The notes: generated by a model from the letters alone, not told the origin. Shown: positions 34,888 through 44,812, counted from the stretch's first letter. The stretch is DNA of 64,000 nt from Blautia sp. SC05B48 (GCF_005848555.1 NZ_CP040518.1:1549001-1613000), one strand, 5' to 3'. A program made the numbers and translations.

Positions 34888-37518
34888 ATGGAGCACTTAC
34901 GTTGTGTAGTTGAAAGAATTACATATCAGAATGCCGACAATGGCTACACGGTTCTGAAATGTGCGGTGAAGAATTACAGTGATCTTGTCACAGTAGTTGG
35001 CACGATGCCGGATACCCATGTTGGTTCTGTGCTGTCTCTGGAAGGTATGTGGAAGATGGATGCCAAATATGGGCGGCAGTTTTTGGTGGAGAAATTTGAA
35101 GAGACACTTCCTGCCACAGTATATGGAATCGAAAAATATCTTGGTTCCGGTCTGGTGAAGGGCGTTGGTCCAAAGTTTGCAAAAAGAATTGTGGAAAAAT
35201 TCGGGAAGGATACACTGGATGTTATTGAAGAGACACCAGATGAACTGCTCAAAGTATCAGGTATAGGAAAAGTACGTGTAGACCGGATCAAAACAAGCTG
35301 GCAGGAGCAGAAAGAGATCAAGAATATCATGCTTTTTCTGCAGAGTCATGAGGTCAGCACCTCTCATGCGACAAAGATTTTCAAGACATATGGAAGTGAA
35401 AGCATTGCGATCGTAAAGGAGAACCCATACCGGCTTGCAGATGACATCTGGGGAATTGGATTTAAGACAGCGGATTCCATTGCACAGAAGATGGGGATTG
35501 ACAAAGGCAAATTTGTCCGTCTGCGCAGTGGTATTTTTTATACATTGAATAAGCTGGCAGAAGCAGGTCATTGTTATACAACAAGAGAACAGCTGACTGG
35601 AAGGGCAAAGGAACTTCTGGAAGTGGAAGAACCGGAGCTGGAGATCACCTTGGATGAGATGATCCGCACGAATGATGTGATCAGAGATGAAGCAGAAGAT
35701 CGGGAAGCAATTTATCTGCCCCCATATTATTTTTCAGAAAGTGGCTGTGCAAAGCGGCTGCTTCGGTTGATGTCCTGTGGAAAGAAGAAATCTGAGGATA
35801 CGGAAGAAATATTGAAGAAAGTAGCAGCTTCATCAGAAATTACTTATGACGAGATTCAGTGGCAGGCGGTAAAGACAGCGGTTTCCTCTAAGGTCATGGT
35901 GCTGACCGGTGGACCTGGAACCGGAAAGACTACAACAACTCTGGGAATTATTTCTGCATATAAGCAGGCTGGATGTCAGATCATTCTTGCTGCACCGACT
36001 GGAAGAGCAGCAAAGAGAATGTCAGAAGCAACTGGAATGGAAGCAAAAACGATTCACCGGTTATTGGAATACAAACCTCCGGAAGGCTATCAGAAAAATG
36101 AAGAACATCCGCTGGAAGGAGATGTGCTGATACTGGATGAATGTTCCATGATCGATATTATGCTGATGTATAATCTTTTAAAAGCATTGCCGCAGCAGAT
36201 GTCTCTGATTCTGGTAGGCGACATTGATCAGCTGCCAAGTGTCGGAGCGGGCAATGTTCTCAGAGATATTATTGATTCCGGATGTGTTCCGGTAGTTCGT
36301 CTGACACGGATTTTCCGTCAGGCACAGGGAAGTCGGATCATCATGAATGCACACCGGATCAATAAAGGGGAAGGCATTGATATGAGAGGCGGGAAAGATG
36401 CCGACTTTTTCTTTGCCACCAAAGAGAGTAATCAGGAAGTGGTGGATACTATCGTCCAATATTGTAAGACAAACCTGCCGAGATACTATCATGTAGATCC
36501 ACTGCAGGATATTCAGGTGCTGACTCCGATGCAGAGAGGCGAATGTGGGGCAGTAAATCTGAACCAGGTGCTGCAGGAAGCCATGAATCCGTCAAAGATC
36601 TTTCTGCGGAGAGGCGGCACACAGTACCGGCTGAAGGATAAGGTGATGCAGATCCGGAATGATTACGATAAGGAAGTATTCAACGGAGATATTGGTACTA
36701 TCACAAAAGTTGACGTGGAAGAACGGGAACTGACAGTTCTGTTTGATGAACGGGAAGTAGTCTATGATGTGACAGAGCTGGACGAACTGGCGCTTGCCTA
36801 TGCAGTGACGATCCACAAATCCCAGGGAAGCGAATATCCAATCGTTGTCATGCCATTTACTATGAGTCATTTTGTCATGCTGCAGAGAAATCTCCTTTAT
36901 ACAGGTGTGACCAGGGCGAAAAAGATCCTGGTACTTGTCGGAGAGAAGAAAGCTGTGTATTATGCGATAAAAAATGAAACGACAACTGGCAGAAATACAT
37001 GTCTGGCAAGACGTCTGCAGCCGGACAGCAAAGAAGCACAGGAAGTGAAGGCACAGCTTTTGAAAGAAGCAGTAGACGAGACCGCAAATGAGAACGGAAG
37101 CGACAGTAAGAAGATGATTGTCTATAAGGGCAGCATCCAGCCTTCTATGGTATGTGAGACGCCGGCAGTTTATGAGGGAAATCTCTGGAAACGCCTGTCG
37201 CAGTCAAAGTTCAGAAGCAGTTTTTCCCTGAAGGCAAACGATCGGAGTTATGTATCAGAAAAGGGAATGGAGAAAGTACGTGAGTATGCCTGTGATTTTA
37301 TCAGAAAGCGTCTTGCACCGGCAGAAATACCAAATGATGGAAAACAGACACCGATGAGAGGGCATCCGGTTTTTGTAGCCCAGCATGCCACAGCTACCTG
37401 TTGCAGGGGATGTCTGGAAAAATGGCATCGTATTCCGAAAGGACGGGAATTGACAGAAGCGGAGCAGGAATATGTTGTAAATGTGATCATGGAATGGATC
37501 GGTCGGGAAATTCATTGA
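34888..37518 (+). CDS. recD2: RecD2-type helicase with C-terminal DUF4186 domain
   Basis: 876 residues. 5'-3' DNA helicase of the RecD2 group, which acts without RecBC. N-terminal OB-like and HhH region (residues 1-220, GVGPKFAKRIVEKFG), Walker A GGPGTGKTT at residues 341-349, Walker B LILDECSMID, and the C-terminal helicase motif AVTIHKSQGSEYP with TGVTRAKK. From about residue 766 a second domain follows whose signature (NDGKQTPMRGHPVF, QHATATCCRGCLEKWH) is that of DUF4186, normally a free protein of about 110 residues. Start ATG 34888 after GAAGGAGACG. Confidence 0.93.
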   Translation: MEHLRCVVERITYQNADNGYTVLKCAVKNYSDLVTVVGTMPDTHVGSVLSLEGMWKMDAKYGRQFLVEKFEETLPATVYGIEKYLGSGLVKGVGPKFAKRIVEKFGKDTLDVIEETPDELLKVSGIGKVRVDRIKTSWQEQKEIKNIMLFLQSHEVSTSHATKIFKTYGSESIAIVKENPYRLADDIWGIGFKTADSIAQKMGIDKGKFVRLRSGIFYTLNKLAEAGHCYTTREQLTGRAKELLEVEEPELEITLDEMIRTNDVIRDEAEDREAIYLPPYYFSESGCAKRLLRLMSCGKKKSEDTEEILKKVAASSEITYDEIQWQAVKTAVSSKVMVLTGGPGTGKTTTTLGIISAYKQAGCQIILAAPTGRAAKRMSEATGMEAKTIHRLLEYKPPEGYQKNEEHPLEGDVLILDECSMIDIMLMYNLLKALPQQMSLILVGDIDQLPSVGAGNVLRDIIDSGCVPVVRLTRIFRQAQGSRIIMNAHRINKGEGIDMRGGKDADFFFATKESNQEVVDTIVQYCKTNLPRYYHVDPLQDIQVLTPMQRGECGAVNLNQVLQEAMNPSKIFLRRGGTQYRLKDKVMQIRNDYDKEVFNGDIGTITKVDVEERELTVLFDEREVVYDVTELDELALAYAVTIHKSQGSEYPIVVMPFTMSHFVMLQRNLLYTGVTRAKKILVLVGEKKAVYYAIKNETTTGRNTCLARRLQPDSKEAQEVKAQLLKEAVDETANENGSDSKKMIVYKGSIQPSMVCETPAVYEGNLWKRLSQSKFRSSFSLKANDRSYVSEKGMEKVREYACDFIRKRLAPAEIPNDGKQTPMRGHPVFVAQHATATCCRGCLEKWHRIPKGRELTEAEQEYVVNVIMEWIGREIH

Positions 37519-37547
37519 GAGAACGTCTCAGCTTTGGGGTCTAATTT

Positions 37548-38006
37548 CTATAGCCGCAACCCTTTAATATCTTTAATACGTGATAAGATCGTATTGCAGC
37601 TGCAGCTGATAACGCCGGGAAGTGTATCAATGACTGTGTGCAGGAAATGTTCCATTTCATCACTTGATGAAGCAACGGCATGTACATGCAGCTTGTCTCT
37701 TCCTGTGACACGGTAAATCTGCGTGACGGTATCATTATTATGTAATATATCTGTCACCTGCGACAGATGGTCTGGTTTTGTCTCGATTTCAAAATAGCAT
37801 GAAACAGCACCGCTGATCTTTTGAGGGTTTATTATAGTTGTATATTCTTCAATTATGCCTTTTTTCTCCAGAGCCTGGATCCGGGCTTTTACTGCCACTC
37901 TGGAAATACCGGTTTCTTTACCGATATCAGAGTAAGAAATACGTGCATTTTCTATAAGTAACTGGATGATTTTCTGATCCAGTTCATCTAAACCGTTCAG
38001 GTACAT
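37548..38006 (-). CDS. Lrp/AsnC family regulator
   Basis: 152 residues. N-terminal winged helix (LDELDQKIIQLLIENARIS, SRVAVKARIQALEKKGII) and C-terminal RAM ligand domain (CYFEIETKPDHLSQV). Usually senses amino acids. It is divergent from the MATE exporter at 38225 (218 bases between) and may control the exporter and the following hydroxyacid dehydrogenase. Confidence 0.93.
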   Translation of the reverse strand: MYLNGLDELDQKIIQLLIENARISYSDIGKETGISRVAVKARIQALEKKGIIEEYTTIINPQKISGAVSCYFEIETKPDHLSQVTDILHNNDTVTQIYRVTGRDKLHVHAVASSSDEMEHFLHTVIDTLPGVISCSCNTILSRIKDIKGLRL

Positions 38007-38224
38007 AAGTGTCCCTCCTGTAAAATAATATCTTCCGGATAGTGATTTTCCTTAAATATCATATCATTTATGTTGCTAAAAGTAAATGCTGGCTTGACTT
38101 AGCGGCTGTAACTACATATAATTATTTCGTAACGTAATTTAAAACTTGCATTTTGAATACATGGAATAAATTCCGGTGAAGGAAAGAATAAGTGAAATTA
38201 TAAAGGCTGTGGAGGAATATGATA

Positions 38225-39568
38225 ATGTCAAAAGATGAATATCTGATCACAGATACGCCTCTTAAAGCGTTGACGGTTTTTGCAATGCCAATGATTTTGG
38301 GCAGTTTTTTTCAGCAAATATACAATATGGCTGACTCTATCATCGTCGGCCAATTTGTTGGCTCCTCTGCACTTGCAGCTGTCGGGGCCTGCGCAGCGCT
38401 GACCAACGTTTTTATTTGTGTGGCACTGGGGGCAGGTGTCGGTGCCGGTGTGCTCGTGAGCCGCTATTTCGGTGCCAGGGAGTATGGAAAAATGAAGACC
38501 ATCGTGTCAACGTCCTTGTTTAGCTTTTTAATTCTAAGCATAGTCCTTGGTGTTTTTGGCTTTTGCTTTTCCCACTCGATGATGAGGGTATTACAAACCC
38601 CCGGCGATATACTGAATGATGCAGTGTTATATCTGCGGGTCTATTTCGTGGGTTTTCCGTTTCTGTTTATGTATAACATTCTTTCCAACATGTTCACTTC
38701 CATTGGTGAATCAAAAATCCCACTGGGACTCCTGGTATTCTCGTCAATCTTAAATATTTTTATGGATCTTTGGATGGTGGCCGGACTTGGTCTCGGTGTG
38801 TTTGGTGCAGCCCTTGCGACTCTTATAGCACAGGGAATTTCTGCGGTGTTTTCACTTTTTCTTTTCCTTAGCCGGATGCGTCGATATAAAAGTCGTTTTG
38901 ACTGGTTTGACAGGCAGGAGTTACATTCCATGCTTCAAATTGCTGTACCTTCGGTTCTTCAGCAGTCTACAGTGTCCATCGGTATGATGATCGTACAGGC
39001 AGTTGTAAATCCCTTCGGTACACAGGCACTTGCGGGGTATGCGGCGACGATGCGGGTAGAGAATGTTTTTTCATTGATTTTTGTATCCATTGGCAATGCG
39101 GTTTCCCCATATGTTTCCCAGAATCTTGGCGCAAAGAAAATTGAACGGATCAAAAAAGGATATCACGCTGCACTGGTGTTAGATGTATGTTTTGCAGTTC
39201 TTGCTTTTATAGTCATTGAAACACTGCACACGCAGATTTCCTCGCTATTCCTTGGTAAAGATGGAACTGCCCTGGCCTATCAGGTATCCGAGGGCTATAT
39301 GAGATGGCTTGGTTACTTCTTCATCTTTATGGGAATCAAAATGGCAACCGATGGGGTTCTTCGTGGTCTTGGGATCATGCGCCCGTTCCTCATTGCAAAT
39401 ATGGTGAACCTGGCGATCCGCCTGTCTGTTGCTTTGATCTGTGCACCGCGTTTTGGCATTGTATTTGTCTGGATTGCTGTACCAGCTGGTTGGTTTGCGA
39501 ACTTTTTAATATCCTATGTGGCTCTCAGAAGATCATGGCCGACTGATAAAGAGGTGCAATCCCGATAG
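38225..39568 (+). CDS. MATE family efflux transporter
   Basis: 447 residues with about 12 membrane segments in two halves. Typical start TPLKALTVFAMPMILGSFFQQIYN and NMADSIIVGQFVG. MATE proteins export drugs or metabolites with Na+ or H+. Start ATG 38225 chosen (ten bases after GGAGG at 38211-38215); ATG 38219 is only three bases away from it. Followed after 30 bases by a hydroxyacid dehydrogenase on the same strand. Confidence 0.93.
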   Translation: MSKDEYLITDTPLKALTVFAMPMILGSFFQQIYNMADSIIVGQFVGSSALAAVGACAALTNVFICVALGAGVGAGVLVSRYFGAREYGKMKTIVSTSLFSFLILSIVLGVFGFCFSHSMMRVLQTPGDILNDAVLYLRVYFVGFPFLFMYNILSNMFTSIGESKIPLGLLVFSSILNIFMDLWMVAGLGLGVFGAALATLIAQGISAVFSLFLFLSRMRRYKSRFDWFDRQELHSMLQIAVPSVLQQSTVSIGMMIVQAVVNPFGTQALAGYAATMRVENVFSLIFVSIGNAVSPYVSQNLGAKKIERIKKGYHAALVLDVCFAVLAFIVIETLHTQISSLFLGKDGTALAYQVSEGYMRWLGYFFIFMGIKMATDGVLRGLGIMRPFLIANMVNLAIRLSVALICAPRFGIVFVWIAVPAGWFANFLISYVALRRSWPTDKEVQSR

Positions 39569-39598
39569 CCTAAAGTAATTTAAGGAGGAATTTATAGT

Positions 39599-40555
39599 AT
39601 GAACGATAAATGTGTGGTATTGAATGCAAAGAAAATGAATTTTGATGGGAAGCTGGATTTTTCCGTTTTATCTTCTGATGTTACAGTATATGATGATACA
39701 ACAGAACAGCAGCTGTCAGAGCGTATTCAGGGTGCAGATATCATTGTAACAAAGGAGAGGTCTGTGAGTGCAGAAATGATACAGAAATTCCCGGAATCTG
39801 TTAAACTGATCTGCGAGGCAGGTACAGGATATAATAATATTGATCTTGAAGCAGCACGGAAGAAGGGGATTACAGTCTGCAATATCCCGGCATACAGCAC
39901 AGAACGTGTGGCACATACTGCGATTATGATGATATTAAATCTGAGTTCTGCAATGCAGGTACAGATGAAGATGCTGGCATGCGGAAATCATGACAATTTT
40001 ACCAGAAATCTTCAGGTTCCGCATGTTGAGGTAAATGGTAAAACACTTGGTGTTATAGGTGCAGGACATATTGGCAGGAAAGTTATCCAGATCGCACAGG
40101 CGTTGGATATGAACATACTTGTATATACCAGGACACCGAGAGAGGATGAGAAAGGTATCCGCTATGTATCGCTTGAGGAATTACTCAGGAATAGTGATTA
40201 TGTTTCCATGCACTGTCCATTGACGGAAAGTACAAAACATATGATCAACAAAGAGACTTTATCACTTATGAAGCCCTCAGCGTTTATCATTAATACCTCA
40301 AGAGGTGCACTTATTGATGAGGCTGCTCTTATAGAAGCATTGGAAAATGGTACGATTGCAGGAGCCGGACTTGATGTTCAGGAAACCGAACCACCTGAAG
40401 AAACCAACCCTCTTTATACTATGGATCATGTCCTTTTGACGCCGCATATGGGATGGAAAGGACTTGAAACAAGACAGCGGCTGGTTTCTATTCTGGCGGA
40501 TAATATAAAAAAGTTTATGGAAGAGGATCCGATCAATGTTGTATCAGGTCTATAG
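39599..40555 (+). CDS. D-2-hydroxyacid dehydrogenase
   Basis: 318 residues. Reduces 2-oxoacids to D-2-hydroxyacids with NAD(P)H. Rossmann motif LGVIGAGHIGRKV at about residue 147, catalytic Arg in INTSRGALIDE, Glu in VQETEPPEE and His in LLTPHMGWKG. The last Trp is typical of 2-hydroxyacid dehydrogenases. TAAGGAGGAAT is the ribosome site. No terminator is seen directly after it; the stretch ends at the recombination point at 40627. Confidence 0.95.
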   Translation: MNDKCVVLNAKKMNFDGKLDFSVLSSDVTVYDDTTEQQLSERIQGADIIVTKERSVSAEMIQKFPESVKLICEAGTGYNNIDLEAARKKGITVCNIPAYSTERVAHTAIMMILNLSSAMQVQMKMLACGNHDNFTRNLQVPHVEVNGKTLGVIGAGHIGRKVIQIAQALDMNILVYTRTPREDEKGIRYVSLEELLRNSDYVSMHCPLTESTKHMINKETLSLMKPSAFIINTSRGALIDEAALIEALENGTIAGAGLDVQETEPPEETNPLYTMDHVLLTPHMGWKGLETRQRLVSILADNIKKFMEEDPINVVSGL

Positions 40556-40626
40556 TATCTGGCAACAAAGTGATGATACAGCTTCCGGGTTTGCAGAGTG
40601 AAAAAAATATAATTACAATCAATAAG

Positions 40627-40650
40627 TCAGTGCTTTGATATCTTCTTCCG
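40627..40650. repeat. 24-bp direct repeat, left copy
   Basis: TCAGTGCTTTGATATCTTCT and four further bases, identical to 43100-43123. It forms the stop and last codons of the MFS gene. Confidence 0.85.
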
Positions 40651-41823
40651 ATACAGCAGGAGTAACATAAACAATAGAATTACTGGAAAAATAAGTCCGA
40701 ATCCCATGCCGATCTTAATATTATTTCCAGCATTCTGAGTGATACGACCAACAATTCCAGGTCCAATGCTGCCACCTAAATCTCCTGCCATGGCAAGAAG
40801 AGAGAACATAGCCGTTCCACCTGTTGGAAAAGTTTTTGAGGAAATACTGATGGTTCCAGGCCACATGATTCCAACTGAAAATCCACATGCAATACAACCG
40901 ATCAGTCCGATGATCGGGTTGGATGACAAAGCAGTAAGCAGATAACAGACAACGCATAATATGCCTGAACCACTCATAAACTTCATTAAATCTAACTGTT
41001 CTCCATATTTACCAAAAATTATACGGCTGATTCCCATTGTTACTGCAAACATACATGGACCTGTTAGATCTCCCAGAGCTTTTGATAATCCCAGTGCTGA
41101 TTCTGCATAAGCAGATGCCCATTGAGCCATTGCAAGTTCAGAAGCTCCGGAACAGATCATCAGACATATTGCAACCCAGAAAAATGGCTTGGAAAACAGA
41201 TCCTTAATTTCCATTCCAGAACCATTGTCAACCAGAGATTCGATGGGACAGGTCATGAAGTTATAAGTATTAATTGCAGGAATGATTGCCCATATTACGG
41301 CGAGCCACTTCCAACTGTCTATTCCAAATATCAGGAAAAATAAGCTGGAAATCAAAATTGTCCCAACAGCTCCCCAACAGTAAAATGAATGGAGCAGACT
41401 CATAGTTGCTTCTTTGTTTTCAAACGGACAGGCCTCGATAATAGGACTGCAAAGTACTTCTATTAAACCGCTTCCGATGGCATAAACAATAACACTACAT
41501 ATAATTCCAATAAAAGGATCAGGTAAAAAATCAGGTAAAAATGCCAGTCCAAGCAGACCCAGTGCAGCAAATATTTCTGATGCAACAATGCACACACGAT
41601 ATCCGATATGATCTACGAATTTGGCACAGAACAGATCAACCAGAAGCTGTGTGAAAAAGAAGAAAGTGGATATCAGAGCAATGTTACCGAGAGAAATATG
41701 GTAGTCACTGTGAAATTTCAAAAAAAGAAGCGGTGCGAAGTTTGCCGCAATAGCCTGTGTGATAAATCCCATATAACAGGCTATTTTTGTCTTATGGTAG
41801 TTAGTTTTTTTTACAGCATTCAT
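40627..41823 (-). CDS. MFS transporter
   Basis: 398 residues, about 12 membrane helices in two halves (QAIAANFAPLLFLKFH at helix 1; AIGSGLIEVLCSPIIEACP; AVTMGISRIIFGKYGEQ). Resembles sugar/fucose-type MFS permeases. Its last seven codons (YRKKISKH) are encoded by a 24-base piece of DNA that also occurs at the hcp 3' end in another frame, so the native C-terminus may be altered. GGAGAGGAAAAT precedes the start. Divergent AraC regulator at 42095 is the likely controller. Confidence 0.9.
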   Translation of the reverse strand: MNAVKKTNYHKTKIACYMGFITQAIAANFAPLLFLKFHSDYHISLGNIALISTFFFFTQLLVDLFCAKFVDHIGYRVCIVASEIFAALGLLGLAFLPDFLPDPFIGIICSVIVYAIGSGLIEVLCSPIIEACPFENKEATMSLLHSFYCWGAVGTILISSLFFLIFGIDSWKWLAVIWAIIPAINTYNFMTCPIESLVDNGSGMEIKDLFSKPFFWVAICLMICSGASELAMAQWASAYAESALGLSKALGDLTGPCMFAVTMGISRIIFGKYGEQLDLMKFMSGSGILCVVCYLLTALSSNPIIGLIGCIACGFSVGIMWPGTISISSKTFPTGGTAMFSLLAMAGDLGGSIGPGIVGRITQNAGNNIKIGMGFGLIFPVILLFMLLLLYRKKISKH

Positions 41824-41826
41824 TTT

Positions 41827-41979
41827 TTATTTTCCTCTCCGAATGTTTTTAACAGTTTTATGTTCAATCTTCACATTCATCAATACTTCCACAAAAAAGT
41901 CTGTTCTGGGTGGTGCGGTTATTTCAATTTTGTCGCCTTCAATGTTGATCTCACTTTCATTCATCCATTTATAAATCAT
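41827..41979 (-). pseudogene. DUF1349 N-terminal remnant
   Basis: 50 residues: IYKWMNESEINIEGDKIEIT, APPRTDFF, then unrelated sequence and a stop that abuts the MFS start by three bases. DUF1349 proteins are about 190 residues and begin like this. It now acts, if at all, as a short leader ORF before the MFS gene. Confidence 0.6.
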
Positions 41980-42094
41980 AAGAATACCTCTTTTCTTTTT
42001 TTACTTGATTATATAGCAAATATCAGATATATACATTGAATTAAATTATAGAAATACTGTATAATATCGTAAAAAAGAAAGAACGTGATATGGG

Positions 42095-43018
42095 ATGGAT
42101 TATAATAAAATACTTACAGACGAGGAGTTCATGGAAATTAAACAGCATGGAAGCAGTGCTTATCCATTCCAGTATTATTATGATAATCTGGAATTGTTTG
42201 ATTTTCATTGTATTGAGTGGCACTGGCACAGAGAATTTGAGTTTTTATATGTCGAGTCCGGACAAGTTACATGCGGAATAGGAGAAAAACAGATTATATT
42301 GTCAGAAGGAGAAGCAATTTTTATTAATTCTAAAATATTGCACCGCTTTTACGCATCATCAGGTGGTATCATTCCTAACTTTGTATGTATGCCGGAATTT
42401 ATTGCGCCGGAGAACAGCCTGATCTATAAGAAATATATCTTGCCAATCATTTCATCGAATATATATTTCCAGCGTTTTCAGACTGATGAATTATGGCAAA
42501 CAAAGATTATACAAACTATGATAAAAATAATGGAAATACAGAGGAATGAGAAAATAAGAGAACTTGCTACTCTGGCATTGCTGCAGGATTTATGGCTGAC
42601 TTTTTATGAAAATGTAAAGTTATCTGATAAAAGAGATGTACAGACAGTGGATGAAGTTGCACAGAAAAGAGTGCAGTTGATCATGCAATATATACATGAA
42701 AACTATAATCGCAACTTGTCTCTGGATGAAATTGCTTCGCATATAGGAATCAGCAAAAGTACTGCACTTAATTTGTTCCACCGTTTTTTACATACTACAC
42801 CGGTTAATTATCTGATAGGATATCGACTTCAGGCAGCTTCATGGTTATTGAAAAATACGAATAAAAAAGTAAAAACGATCGCTTATGAAAGCGGATTTCA
42901 TAACGTTGATTATTTTTGCAGATTGTTTAAAAAACGTTATCATTTAACTCCATCAGAATATCGCTGCACATGTTTAAAAGTGTTGTCGGCTGATCCGAGT
43001 CTTCAGACCTGTAAATAA
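42095..43018 (+). CDS. AraC family regulator with cupin sensor domain
   Basis: 307 residues. Cupin sensor (EWHWHREFEFLYVESG, LSEGEAIFINSKILH) and a C-terminal double helix-turn-helix (LSLDEIASHIGISKSTALNLF; VKTIAYESGFHNVDYFCRLF). Same architecture as 13518-14402. Divergent from the DUF1349 remnant and MFS gene. Confidence 0.93.
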   Translation: MDYNKILTDEEFMEIKQHGSSAYPFQYYYDNLELFDFHCIEWHWHREFEFLYVESGQVTCGIGEKQIILSEGEAIFINSKILHRFYASSGGIIPNFVCMPEFIAPENSLIYKKYILPIISSNIYFQRFQTDELWQTKIIQTMIKIMEIQRNEKIRELATLALLQDLWLTFYENVKLSDKRDVQTVDEVAQKRVQLIMQYIHENYNRNLSLDEIASHIGISKSTALNLFHRFLHTTPVNYLIGYRLQAASWLLKNTNKKVKTIAYESGFHNVDYFCRLFKKRYHLTPSEYRCTCLKVLSADPSLQTCK

Positions 43019-43057
43019 AGCCGATGCAGGACTTTTGGAATCCTGTATCGGCTTTGT
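43017..43057. terminator. Hairpin terminator
   Basis: AAAGCCGATGCAGGA pairs with TCCTGTATCGGCTTT; the loop is CTTTTGGAA. T-rich sequence follows in the plus direction. Ends the AraC gene. Confidence 0.7.
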
Positions 43058-43088
43058 TGATTTTGTAAAGGCTTTGAAAAATTTACTT

Positions 43089-44663
43089 TTACTGGTTCAT
43101 CAGTGCTTTGATATCTTCTTCCGGTGTGGTGATAGGTGCAATACCATAATTTTCAACCAGAAAGTTCAGAATATTAGGAGAAAGGAATGCCGGAAGAGAA
43201 GGACCAAGACGGATATTTTTGATACCCAGATGCAGGAGGGTTAACAGGATACAGACTGCTTTCTGTTCATACCAGGAGAGTACGAAGGAAAGCGGAAGTT
43301 CATTTACAGAACATCCAAATGCATCTGCAAGTGCCACAGCAACCTGGATCGCACCATAAGCATCATTACACTGACCCATATCCATCAGTCGTGGAAGACC
43401 ACCGATCTCTCCCAGATCGAGATCATTGAAACGGAATTTTCCACATGCCAGGGTGAGAACGATACTGTCAGAAGGTGTCTGCTTTACAAATTCCGTATAA
43501 TAGTTTCGACCTGGCTTGGCACCATCACAGCCGGCAACCAGGAAGAAATGGCGGATCGCACCTGATTTTACAGCCTCTACTACAGTACCTGCATGGGACA
43601 GGATGGCTGCATGACCAAAACCGGTTGTCACTTTTTTCCCGCCGTTGATACCGGAGAACATCTGATCTTCTTTGTAACCACCCAGCTCCAGTGCTTTTTC
43701 AATAAGCGGTGTGAAATCTTTCTTCTCGTCAATATGGACAGCTCCCGGGAAGGCAACCACTTCTGTTGTAAACACTCTGTCAGCGTAGCTGCTTTTTGGA
43801 GGCATCAGACAGTTGGTAGTGTAGAGGATCGGGGCCGGAAGATGGTCAAACTCTTTCTGCTGATTCTGCCATGCAGTTCCGAAATTGCCTTTCAGGTGAG
43901 AGTATTTCTTTAAGAATGGATAGGCATGGGCAGGGAGCATTTCACCATGTGTATAGATATTGATTCCTTTTCCCTCAGTCTGTTCAAGTAAAAGCTGCAG
44001 ATCTTTCAAATCATGTCCGGTCACGACAATAAAAGGCCCTTTTTCTACCGTAAGTGTAACATCAGTTGGCTCTGGTGTTCCATAGGTTTCTGTATTTGCC
44101 TTATCAAGAAGTGCCATGCACTTCAGATTGATCTCTCCTGTTTTGAGTACTGTGGAAAGCAGTGCTTCTGTGCTTTCTTCATAACCGATCTTAGATAATG
44201 CCTCGCAGAAGAACTGATTCACTTCGGCATCTTCATAATTCAGAACATTTGCATGATAGGCATAGGCAGCCATTCCGCGGATACCAAAGAGAATAAGAGA
44301 CTTCAAGGAGCGGATATCTTCATTGGCATTCCACAGCTGCTGAAGATCATATTCCTCTGTTCTGCAGTCAGGAACCAGTCTTTCTTTTTCAGCTCTGACT
44401 TTTTGTATCATATTTTCGATTGCTGCATTGTCAAAACTTACATTTGTAACTGTAGTAAACAGTCCTTCGATTATGATCTGTCCGGTCCTTTTTGAAATAG
44501 TTTCCGTGCTGTCGGCAGCTTTAGCCAGACTGATCAATGCACCTGTCAACTCATCCTGTAATTTCGCTGTATCTGCTTTTTTTCCGCAGACACCGGCATT
44601 TCCTGTACAGCCGGTACATCCGACTGTCTGTTCACACTGGAAACAAAACATTTTTTTATCCAT
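43089..44663 (-). CDS. hcp: Hydroxylamine reductase (hybrid cluster protein)
   Basis: 524 residues. Iron-sulfur-oxo enzyme that reduces NO or hydroxylamine. N-terminal cubane Cys cluster in MFCFQCEQT and CTGCTGNAGVCGKKAD; the hybrid cluster ligands are spread through the C-terminal half (for example TTNCLMPP, VAGCDGAKPGR, LACGKFRF, GQCNDAYGA). Divergent from the Crp-family gene at 44813, which is the likely regulator (HcpR-like arrangement). The 3' end contains the 24-bp repeat shared with the MFS gene. Confidence 0.96.
   Translation of the reverse strand: MDKKMFCFQCEQTVGCTGCTGNAGVCGKKADTAKLQDELTGALISLAKAADSTETISKRTGQIIIEGLFTTVTNVSFDNAAIENMIQKVRAEKERLVPDCRTEEYDLQQLWNANEDIRSLKSLILFGIRGMAAYAYHANVLNYEDAEVNQFFCEALSKIGYEESTEALLSTVLKTGEINLKCMALLDKANTETYGTPEPTDVTLTVEKGPFIVVTGHDLKDLQLLLEQTEGKGINIYTHGEMLPAHAYPFLKKYSHLKGNFGTAWQNQQKEFDHLPAPILYTTNCLMPPKSSYADRVFTTEVVAFPGAVHIDEKKDFTPLIEKALELGGYKEDQMFSGINGGKKVTTGFGHAAILSHAGTVVEAVKSGAIRHFFLVAGCDGAKPGRNYYTEFVKQTPSDSIVLTLACGKFRFNDLDLGEIGGLPRLMDMGQCNDAYGAIQVAVALADAFGCSVNELPLSFVLSWYEQKAVCILLTLLHLGIKNIRLGPSLPAFLSPNILNFLVENYGIAPITTPEEDIKALMNQ
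43100..43123. repeat. 24-bp direct repeat, right copy (native, in hcp)
   Basis: Lies in frame in hcp, encoding PEEDIKAL. This is likely the original and 40627-40650 the derived copy. Confidence 0.8.
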
Positions 44664-44812
44664 TATTGTATTCTCCTTTTATTCTGTGATTTTTCCGAAG
44701 GATCTTTCTTATTATTTTATCCTCGGTCAGTAGTATTTATCCTTGGTTTCTGTTAGGAGTATAGTATAATAATTACAACGTGTATGTTTGATTTCCAACA
44801 GGAGGATTAATT

